Positions 55,151 through 64,000 of a stretch of DNA of 64,000 nucleotides are shown one piece after another. Under the pieces are notes generated by a model. It was not told the DNA's origin. It saw only the letters and a program-made list of their open reading frames with translations, and ran no database searches. The stretch is from Oncomelania hupensis. Lineage: Eukaryota > Mollusca > Gastropoda > Littorinimorpha > Pomatiopsidae. The DNA lies in NCBI GenBank assembly GCA_036898135.1, contig CM072516.1, forward strand, positions 66,419,672 through 66,483,671. Direction: 5' to 3'. Both the position numbers and the translations under genes were made by a program. Within the stretch, counting starts at the first letter, position 1. Every line of letters begins with the position of its first letter.

Positions 55151-57952
55151 AAATCTGGGTTTGTTTGTTTTTTGTTTGTTTTGTGGGGTATACATAAACT
55201 TACATTGTTATGCATGCGAGTCAATTAAAAAATTTTTTTTAAACGAGGTCATGGTTAACGGTTTCAACCTCTGAAGTAAACGTACTTAAAAATGTGTCTC
55301 AACCTATAGAGCTGGCCTGAGAATATAATGTTATGTGTATACTAGACTCACAATTCATAGTTGTTGAGAGGCTAATCTAACATGACATTGTTCTAAAAAA
55401 AACCGGCAAAACAGACTATACCAAAGCAGCGTGTGCAAAAGCCAACCACTCCACTGGCAAGCATGTAGTCCATGATTAATCCAAATACCTCACAGGCTGC
55501 TCACACAAACTATACTAACCACTGGCTGCCTTGCCTATGACCACGCTTGAGTGGAATTTCATGCCTGCAGCTCCATTATTTATCCCCACAATTATTAACT
55601 GCACTACTTCAAGAAGTAGCGGATACAATCAGATCTGCTCCACATCCTAAAATATTGCGCCATCTGCAAACGTCATGTCAGCCCGCAACAGATTTGCAAA
55701 CATACAATAATACCCAGAGTACGTACACCGTGAGGCATTCAGACAAAACATGGGCGTACATGTTCACTCGGTGCGAACCCATCCAGGCTCTAATTCCAAG
55801 AAAACATACACATCGGTACCGTTTAATACAAACCGGAATCAGTTTTCAGAATAATGAATACCACCGTTTTGCGTGTGCCAGGAGATCCTTACCCACATCG
55901 TGTACAACTATTCTCCATATACAGGGCCCTCATGCTTAATGCTTCATTTCAATTAAACGTACACGTCCAATTTAGATGTAAAAAAGAGTTCAAATTAACT
56001 GTTTAGACCTCTCAGTTCTACTAACTTAAAATTCATAACTTAGTTAGATTAATCATTTCTAGCGTCATCTAGTTAGATAGATTCGTCGCATTTAGGATAA
56101 GTGATTCATTTATGTAAAATATGTAAGTGTTTCATTGAGGTAAATCTACCTAGAGCTAACTGTTTAGATCTATCACATATACTGCGTTAGCTGTATCATG
56201 TATTACATTCACCACATGTAGACCAAGTCAATTATCACACATCTATTGATTCTAACACGTGTTAATATACGTAACACGATTCCAAAAGTATACGTCGTAG
56301 GTAATTTCCAACATTGTTCGTTTACGGGTCATTATACTATACGCATACTCATAATTATTGTATACTATACTGCACGTATGTGCTCATAACAACAGGTGTG
56401 AATCAAATACCTGAGCTTTAAATATGGACACCGCGTGCGCTTGTGCGAGCATCGTATTTGAAACAAAAAATGTAACAGCTTTACAGATTTAGGGCAAGCA
56501 GCAATATTAAGATCTCCTTAAACATCATGTGTTAGTCCATGCATAAACAGAAACAGATACTAGATATAGCATAATGGGCCCTGTGAATGGAGAACATATT
56601 AATCGCTATCATTCAGATAAAAAGGGACACATCGTACAACACATTCACAAAAGGAATGAGACTGCGAGTGTTTTTTTGTTTTGTTTAAATTATACACATC
56701 CAGTGATCCGTTCACTAAAAGCAACATCATGTTCCGATTAAAAACCATTCAATAGAACTATAGCCACAATTACAGTCAAATTAAAAGGTTGAAAAAAATA
56801 TTAAAAAAAAATTCTGAATACACACAGCTTCTTTGTATTCTGACACGTGTAATCGCTGATTGTAGTTCGACGTAATAAACCCATGTTCAAGAAGTAAAGT
56901 AGCAAAAAAACAACAACAAAACAAATTAAAAAAACGAAAAAAACACACACACACAACAAAAACAACCAAAAGGACAGAAAGAGAAGAGAACAGAAGAATA
57001 ATCGACCAACCGAAAAAATCACATTCAAAAAGTGGAGGAAGCTGTTTCTATTCGTGTTTAACAGTACAGCATACGAATAATTATAATAATAACAATAATA
57101 ATAACGGGAGTTATTCATCATGAATTTGTGTGTTATTTCGTTCGACGTGTCCTCAGTAAGAGAAGGACAAAACCCCAAAATGTCCATGCGGTTCCTCAAC
57201 TCAAGTCATTCAGAGTCCGTGGCGCACCACTCCTTCCCACCCCACACCCTACAGCCCCCCTTTTCTCCTCCCCATCACACGCTGAGTATACACAACCCAG
57301 CAGTCCAACCGGCTAGCTTTTATCCTAGGCGAGACAGCCATTTCAAACACAGAGGTCCTCTTCAGTGTGTACCCACAACATGCCACCATCGTGCCACTTT
57401 TGGGATAAGGTAACAAAATGAAATGGAGAGGAAAATAAAGCCGCCTAAAATGCACTTCGTAAAAAATGGATTTCTTTCCATGCCCTGGATTTTTAGTGGA
57501 GTTGTTTATTCTTTTTTTTTGAAAATGGCGGCCTTAAACGGCATGTCTCTTCCGCCAGCGGGGGAATCACAAGGAAAGAGATCACCACCGACACAATCCC
57601 GCTTTCCATGACATAAATAATAATAATTATAATGATCACATGAGGAGTTTGAAGATCACAGCTTGGGAGTCGATGGGCGGGGGCTGCCACCAAGTGGTTT
57701 GAGCGCAGTGCAGCGGGGGCGTCGGATCCTCGTCTTCGTCCAGCCCGTCCTAGACCAGCGGAGGGCCAGGCCGGCCTGAACAGGACGCTGCGTACGGAAA
57801 CGGGTGACACGGGGAGGACCAGCGACGCTTGTGTTGCCGAGCGAGAAAGAATGATGTCCAAGAATCCACACACACAAAAACCCAAAGGTATCATTCATTT
57901 TTGTGTGTTGTTGTTCAGAAGATTATAAAACGAGGAGGGGGCGCCACTATGC
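55151..57952. other. Non-coding; 3' flank and probable 3' UTR of the RGS gene
   Basis: AT-rich to about 57100. The part next to the RGS stop codon (57495-57952) is more GC-rich and may be transcribed on the minus strand. A minus-strand AATAAA at 57505-57510 is a candidate polyadenylation signal. A 130-codon plus frame at 55547-55939 has no recognisable domain. Confidence 0.35.
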
Positions 57953-58129
57953 TCACGTGGATTGATACTGCTGCAACAGTCTCTTGTAGATCTGGGAGTT
58001 GAGGAACCTGGGGTACGAGTCTCGATGCATTAGCGTGAAGATTTGCAGTTGTGCTTCGTCGAACGTGTGCGGGGTGGGTTCCACCATGTTGCGGTTGATC
58101 ACCTCTCGCACGCGCGAATCTAAACTAAC
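57953..58129 (-). CDS. RGS gene, terminal coding exon
   Basis: 58 codons plus TGA; acceptor 'gtgttgcag' precedes GTTAGTTTAG. Encodes the last helices of the RGS box (VREVINRNMVEPTPHTF, QLQIFTLMHRDSYPRFL). Confidence 0.93.
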   Translation of the reverse strand, partial: VSLDSRVREVINRNMVEPTPHTFDEAQLQIFTLMHRDSYPRFLNSQIYKRLLQQYQST

Positions 58130-60782
58130 CTGCAACACAGGAACGAAAAGCAGAACAGGATTAGATCTAAATGCAATACAAACGATACTTGATCATACCT
58201 TCTGAATAATCAAATTACGTGTACTATATAGCACGTTTTGTGAAACATTATATATAGAGTCTTTACACAAAGGTCACTCCTGTGAGAAAATTGTCCTACA
58301 ATTCAGGCCCATCGGCGCACGAGATTCAAGACCTACCATGATACACTATCATATCCGTCTCTCTCCCTAAACCCTCTTCCACCTATTCTGTTATTTGTAA
58401 GATAAGTGAATGACATCAGGCTCTTTGCTAATCACGCAAGTTGGTGGTACTTATAGTCAACAATAAAAATATAACCTAAGCTGTCTTCATGGATCAATAC
58501 TTCGTTGCACTCTTAGACTTGACAATACAATGGAAAAAAAACGACAGACAGAAGAACAGACAGTGGGTTGGAACAAAGGAGAAGGAGGAGGAGGAGAAGA
58601 AGAAGAAAAATAGAAAGTGTTTAGACTGAGAGGCACAATGGTATGTGGCGGTATGTTAAAATGTGAGATAGAAACCGGTTTCGAGTCCGAACATCGGTTT
58701 CTGCGCAATTGTATGCATTGAGATACGTTCCAGGAGGATATTTATTATGTGGTCAATCATACTTCGAGCGTTTTAAGCCTGGGAAGTTAGTTATGCGTGA
58801 AAAAAAAAAGCAATTGGGGGACAACAAAACGTGCAATTGCAAGTAAAGCTAGTGTTGCATGGCAGTAGCCTAGGTCAGTAGCCCTGTAAGAACGCCATTC
58901 TGACCTATTATAACGCAGCTGAGCTTATGACCTTGACCAGGTAGAAGGAAATGCAAGTTGGAGCCAACAAAACATGCCATTACACGTGGATCAAATTGCG
59001 CATATAATGTGGGTTTATGTATATCTTGAGCAGCTCTTTAACTAAAAAAAAAGGGTCTATGTATATATTGAGCAGATCTATAACTAAAAAAAAACCACCA
59101 AACCACACTCTACGCATTGCAAAAGCAACAAAATGCGCTCATATTGTAAATCAGTTGAGCTCTAAGTCTTTGCTAGCGAAGGGGAAAAGCGAACTGGAGC
59201 CAACAAAACCATGCAACTACAACTGGATCTAATGGCACACAGTAGGTGGGTCTGTGCGTATAATCAATACTCATTGTCAGAACACTCTCCGTCCTCTCCC
59301 TAGAGAAACCTGTCATCATTTTCCTGTACACTGGCGTAAACAATGCTTATGCAACACCCCTGGCATGCTTTCAGCGTGGCTGGGTTATTGCGGCGATTAT
59401 TAATCTCAACAGCAAACTACACACTATCCAAGTGCGTCGATCTGTCAAGCATAGTTCTAGACTAGTGGCGCGGCTGTATAGATTATATACTCCCTTACCA
59501 CCTCCTTACCCCGCCCCTTCTCTCAGCACACAAACAAAACATGCAGTAGTTTAACAATGCGTAATATAAGGGGTGTGGGTGGTGGAGATGAAACCCACAC
59601 ATGATATCTTTTGGTGATTATACAGTTGTGTAGTAAGTAGTTAGGTGGCACGGTGGTCTAATGGTAGAGCTTTGGCTTGCGGATCTGAAGGTCCCTGGTT
59701 CGAGCCCTGGCCGGGCCATTGTGTTGTGTCCTTGGGAAAGACACTTTATTCCCGTTTTTACCCCTTAAAAGATCCCGACGCTCATGTCCTAGACGGGTGA
59801 GTGCCGGTAACAAGAACACACCCAGCATGCACTTGGTCCTTCTCCCCCATCCCTGGCTGCCCAGGATTGTGCTCAGTTGTCCGGGCGTCAGACCATGCGC
59901 CCAAAGGCTGCGGGCGGTTTGAGTTTGATCCTGTATCGGCCAGCGCTTCAGTTGGTAAAGCGCTATATAAAAAGTGATTAAAAAAAATAATTAAAAAAAA
60001 AACCACTTTTGGTTTCTTACCTGTTTTGGTGATAATTCAGATATTTAATAAGTAGTCTTACCTCTTTTGGTGATAATACAGATATTTAATAAGTAGTCTT
60101 ACCTCTTTCGGTGATAATATAGATATATAGTCTTCGTATATCAATCGCGCTTTCTCTTCCACCAACTCTGGGTTATTCTCCATCTTGAGCTCTTCACATG
60201 CTAGCCAAAACAGCATGTTTTCTTCGCTGTATTCCGACCGTAGAAACTCTCGAAACAACTTCCGGCCAGCTGAAACACCAGACAGCCATCAATTAATCAC
60301 TTACTTCATCAGTCCGTCAATCTACTCATCCATCCCTGCAATGGTCAATTGGACTATCAATTAATCAGTTAGTCACATAGTATATCTAGCACTGTCCCGT
60401 CTGATGAGGCAGTTCGCAGCCGGTCAGTCCGTCAGTAGGCCATTGAAATCCCTGTAAGTTGTGGCTATTTGTTAACTTTGGAAAATAAGTACTGTCAGGT
60501 AATTTAAAACCTCGAGGTGAAAACATCGATCGATTAATGCCTTACTCAAGTGATTGGTTGGTTGTTGGTTGAAGGTACGAGTAATCACTTAAATGATGAG
60601 TTAATCATTAAAAAAAAAAACTGTATGGTTTCAGGACAAAAACATTTTAAAAAAGCACAAAACTGCAGTCTACTTATTTCCTGTATATAAGTCAACTCTC
60701 GAAACGACTCCTGATCAACAGAAATACATGTTGCCATGAGACATGTGCGCTATAAAAATCCTTGTATTCATATTATTATTCC

Positions 60783-60840
<58 letters not shown>

Positions 60841-60856
60841 ATTATTATTATTAAAA

Positions 60857-60950
<94 letters not shown>

Positions 60951-62097
60951 CATTATTATTATTATTATTATTATTAAATCGTAGATTGCAGAATTTATAC
61001 TCATTGAAGCGAGTTTGCCGATCAAACAGCCTTCCACGGTCACCTCAAATGAATACGTGAAGAAAACAGACATAATTATAATTCTTGATTTCGTAGTCCA
61101 TCGTAACGGACTTTGTAGAAACTATCCACTAATTCAGACAAACCATTTTGTCACGTTGTAATACAACCCTAACCAAAAAAAAAGATATAACAATGAACTT
61201 ATTTCAGGCATGGGATTAACTGGGCGAAAGAAAAACAAGATCACCACTTGTTCGCCTTTTGGTATCTTTTAAATCTGTAATAGTTATAACTCTCTCATCC
61301 ACAATCAATTTCCAGCTGAAAACGTTTTCTTTATGTAGCGATGAAGTTGAGGAATAAAAAAAAATTGTTTGTTCATTACATTACATGGTTATTGCTTTAG
61401 GTCCAGCGGACTCTTACGAGCCAAATCAGGACCAGAGAAGTGAAAGAGAACACCCCTGATCCGCATAAAAAATCTGCCGAAACAACCCTACTGGTAACGC
61501 TGAAGGCAATCTACCAGCCGGTCACTTTACAATAAAGACATCCCACGCGGGGGACGCTGAGGCTATACTCTAATTTATCGAACCCTGGTGTACAAAAACA
61601 AAATAGAATACAAACATCATTATATAATATCAACAAAACACATACATATAAAATGCCTACATTGCTAAATAATAACATCATAGGAAGCCACAGTAACCAT
61701 TTGGCAGAAAGCGTCCAATATTCCCAAGCTGATCCAACACAAATACACAAATGAGGAGTATTGTCCTGGAAAAGGTAGGTGACTGGTCTAGCGAAGAAGA
61801 AGATAGTATACTAGATTGATAGAACAGAGTAGGAATGAGAAAGACAGCGACAGTGGGAATTTAAAGCACTAAATTTTCAGAAAGTGGGGATACTATTTAT
61901 ACTGAAACCCCCGACACCCTAACGGGGGGCTTTGTTTGTTCAAAACGAAACACACAAACAGATAAACGCAAGAACGAACAAAATAAAACCTCCGAGAGGT
62001 GGAGCAAATGACAAACTAAATATACATCTACTTACCCGGTGTTTTCATTAACTTTTCGAAGGACTCCCCCCAACATTTGAGTTCTTCGAATGTGGGG
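57953..62097 (-). CDS. RGS protein of the RZ subfamily (RGS17/19/20-like), last three coding exons
   Basis: RGS proteins speed GTP hydrolysis by G-alpha subunits; the RZ group acts on Gi/o/z. Three exons join in phase: 62036-62097 ('PTFEELKCWGESFEKLMKTP'), 60103-60269 ('GRKLFREFLRSEYSEENMLF' through 'ISILSPKE') and 57953-58129 ('VSLDSRVREVINRNMVEPTP' to the stop). Introns of 1766 and 1973 bp have GT and AG ends. The RGS box is complete: G-alpha contact residues are visible in EYSEEN, INRN and MHRDSYPRF, and 'LNSQIY' is as in vertebrate RGS17/20. The tail is short (KRLLQQYQST). The first base of the upstream exon finishes a split codon, so at least one 5' exon, expected to hold the cysteine string of this subfamily, lies past the window or is unrecognised. 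The introns hold SINE2, R1 and an ATT run. Confidence 0.93.
59647..59980 (+). mobile_element. SINE2, copy 2, in an RGS intron
   Basis: Same tRNA-like head (A box 'tggtctaatggtagagc', B box 'ggttcgagccc'; six of seven acceptor pairs form) and body as 37271-37700, with an internal deletion of about 90 bp after 'cccgttt'. Antisense to the RGS gene. Confidence 0.85.
60021..60103 (-). promoter_or_regulatory. Tandemly triplicated 5' splice site of the RGS exon
   Basis: The last 24 bp of the exon plus the first 17 bp of the intron are repeated as 41 bp units, giving donors after 60103 (GAG|GTAAGA), 60062 (GAG|GTAAGA) and 60021 (CAG|GTAAGA). Only the first keeps the frame to the next exon. The other two add 41 or 82 bases and run into an early stop. 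Confidence 0.9.
60103..60269 (-). CDS. RGS gene, central exon
   Basis: 167 bp: two bases finishing the split codon, then 55 codons covering the front two-thirds of the RGS box. Acceptor 'ggtgtttcag'. Confidence 0.93.
60774..60975. repeat. (ATT)n microsatellite in an RGS intron
   Basis: About 200 bp of ATT with a few ACATT/AAATT interruptions. Confidence 0.95.
61375..61931 (-). mobile_element. R1 retroposon, copy 3, full length, in an RGS intron
   Basis: Flanked by the 10 bp direct repeat TTGTTTGTTC as read on the plus strand (61365-61374 and 61932-61941). It begins at the same GC-rich block as copy 1 and ends in TAATG units. It has the same TATA-like motif and a 79-codon version of the hydrophobic frame (61750-61511). 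Same strand as the RGS gene. Confidence 0.87.
62036..62097 (-). CDS. RGS gene, upstream exon in the window
   Basis: 62 bp between 'tttcag' and 'gtaagtag'. Encodes PTFEELKCWGESFEKLMKTP, the helix just before the RGS box (compare the PTAEEVLSW-type segment of RGS17). Split codons at both ends. Confidence 0.9.
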
Positions 62098-63604
62098 CTG
62101 AAACAGGCAAAACAATCACCGTTAGCTACTAAGTAAACCAATCATAAAAGTTGCTCCAGCAGAGGGACGCTATAGCACATTCGTCAACTCAATGAGCTGC
62201 TCAAAACGCTGACCACTGAAAATCTGGCAAGGAATTATTTATTACTAAAAGTGTCCCACTGACATTTTTGTTTGTTTGTTTTGTTTGTTAGGTGTACATG
62301 TGTTTATCTTGAAATTCGCTTTGTTGTAACATGGAACTATGATACAGTGCGTACTCTTTTATACTTTTATTAGTTTTATTGTTATTTATTGTTTTACAAA
62401 CAAAATTCGTTCCTGAGATTCCAATGTAAAGATTTGTTGCCTTGACTTCGCTTGACTCTTTGTTGAAACCCACCGTTAATGTGGTCAGTGTGGACTTTTG
62501 TTCAGTGATAACGTAAACATATCACTGTTTATAAACAGGGCTGGCCAGATGTTTATCTCGGCTTCATAGCAGCGTTTCATTGCTACAGTAGAACGAAACG
62601 TTTAGACAACAACAAGCACAACAAAAGTTGTATCTCTTACGTACGTTTTGTAACGTTACAAAGCGCCCCAACCGAACGAGTAACGAGATCAGAAAAAACA
62701 AACAAAACTCCACGCAATCAGAACTGAATGGAAAACAACTATTTATAAAACGAACTAAATGGAAAACGACTATTTAAAAAACAAAGTAAACACACTCACA
62801 CACACAAGCGTTTATTCATGGCAAACTGGGGTTTTGGACGAAATGTAGTAATCGGATACGGTTTTTGTAATGGAAAGAAAGCAATATTAATTTTAAAATG
62901 TAAGAATTTGGTTTGTAAAAAAAAAAGGCAATTTCCGTTAAAACGGTGACCTAATTCGGCTTATAACCTTGACCCTTTTACTTCCAATTTGGCCAGAAAA
63001 GGTCCCATTCCGGATAGAGCACTCCCATGTACTTGAAACACTTCCATGCACAACAAGAGTACTCCCATGCACTAAACAAGATTCACATTTACTAAGAAAA
63101 CAGTGAGTTCTGGTAAAACGTGGGGCGCTTGTCAAAAGCCCCATTGTTTGCATGAAAAGGCCCAATTTTTCCATGAATACACGCCCACGCACCAACCTCC
63201 CTCCCCCAACACACACGCACATACACACACAAGTAATCAAGAACGGTCCAAAAATGAAACTTAATCAAACAAACAAAACGCAACAAAACGGAATGAAACA
63301 AAAGACAACCAAAGTGGAAATTCACCAGTCGCCATCAGCAGACTGCCACAGCTTAAGGGATATACCGCTGAAATAAATAAATACATAAATAATTGGCGGC
63401 CATCTATAATACTGTTTCCTTCAAACCATATTCCAATTGCAAGACTCAACTTTTGCAAGTGTTTATGCCATTATGCTGGTTATTGCATGTAAATTTATCG
63501 AAATTTGAGATAACAAAGTATTCTTTATCTTCACTTATCTTATCTGACACTATTAGCCAGAACGAGTGCTATTCTATATACATGTAATTATATAGTCTCA
63601 GCGG
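62098..63604. other. RGS intron or upstream sequence, non-coding
   Basis: I looked for a cysteine-string exon on the minus strand and did not find one. AT-rich with a few CA runs. Confidence 0.4.
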
Positions 63605-64000
63605 AGAGCATCACAACCAGATTGACTGCATCATAGTCAAGAAACTCTTCAGATCAATCATCAACATTGGCAGGACACGCATTTGTCCAGGCCAGGAGCA
63701 GACTCCGGAAGTGACCATGATCTCGTCATGATGTCTTTCCGGCTCCACTTGAAGAGAGTAAACACGGCAAAGTGTACCAGACTGAAGTTCGACCTGTCAA
63801 CATCATGACCACCAACTTCAACTCATCTGTGACAGATGCCGCCACTGAGATCCTTGGCAAGCACCGCCCAAAGAAGAAACCGCGGATCACACCGGAACTT
63901 TTGGAACTTTTAGACCTGTGTGACAAACGAAGAGAGATGAAAAAGAAAAAGAACAACTCCCAGGTGCTGATGCCTACCAAAAAATTAACAATGACATCCG
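63605..64000 (+). pseudogene. RTE LINE fragment running off the window
   Basis: Matches 14130-14610 of the young RTE, from the end of the endonuclease ('HHNQIDCIIVKKLF', 'GSDHDLVMMSFRLHLKRV') into the linker ('DAATEILGKHRPKKKPRITP', 'LLDLCDKRREMKKKKNN'). An internal deletion of about 75 bp lies near 63798. It starts abruptly at 63605, so it is 5'-truncated. Confidence 0.88.

Noticed and set aside
55547..55939. 130-codon plus frame
   Set aside because: No domain, no repeat of it elsewhere in the window, composition like the surrounding non-coding DNA.
59647..59718. Functional tRNA gene
   Set aside because: The acceptor and T arms pair well, but the anticodon arm does not fold with normal lengths and the unit continues into a SINE body.

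Overview
This window is animal genomic DNA, AT-leaning and very repeat-rich, most likely from a lophotrochozoan and probably a gastropod mollusc. The support is one clearly split host gene with GT-AG introns (an RZ-type RGS gene), several tRNA-derived SINE families with tRNA heads and (ATT)n tails, RTE and CR1/L2-group LINEs, Ty3/Gypsy elements of the Gmr1 type, hAT remnants, and many microsatellites and minisatellites. Nothing looks bacterial. The species assignment is inference.

Layout. 0.8-1.4 kb: full-length copy of an unclassified 0.58 kb retroposon (called R1 here; further copies at 17.7, 44.4 and 61.4 kb). 2.8-5.7 kb: decayed hAT/ZMYM1-like transposase gene, minus strand, split by a Gypsy solo LTR that itself carries an 84 bp retroposed insert. 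6.2-17.2 kb: one old minus-strand RTE LINE split by (i) a Gmr1-type Gypsy element with a 5 bp target duplication and (ii) a TIR element with a CATG duplication, which contains a younger full-length RTE, which in turn contains a 195 bp MITE. 17.7-21.4 kb: R1 fragment, a SINE split by a 512 bp hAT-like MITE, and a CR1/L2-group LINE joined head-to-head to a 5' RTE fragment. 21.5-29 kb: minisatellites, including a large 29 bp array with an internal inverted block and a SINE. 30.0-30.9, 42.6-43.4 and 54.2-55.2 kb: three copies of a repeat (R2) rich in TGACCTTGA motifs. 31.4-36.9 kb: second Gmr1-type Gypsy, minus strand, both LTRs and its target duplication present, with a cluster of heat-shock-element-like motifs ahead of gag. 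37-49 kb: SINEs, minisatellites and a foldback-like TIR element. 49-57.9 kb: mostly non-coding. 57.95-62.1 kb: the last three coding exons of the RGS gene, minus strand; its 5' exons lie beyond the window. 63.6-64 kb: start of another RTE fragment.

How it fits together. The only convincing host gene is the RGS17/19/20-like gene, a predicted GTPase-activating protein for Gi/o/z-class G-alpha subunits. Almost everything else is mobile-element archaeology: nested insertions whose order can be read from intact target-site duplications. The two Gmr1-type elements share the same rearranged end of the reverse-transcriptase region with no RNase H, so the family seems to have spread as a non-autonomous derivative while one copy keeps a long gag-protease-integrase frame. 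The most notable items are the tandemly triplicated splice donor in the RGS gene, the heat-shock-like leader of the Gypsy family, the R1 retroposon, the CATG-flanked TIR element and the inversion inside the 29 bp satellite.
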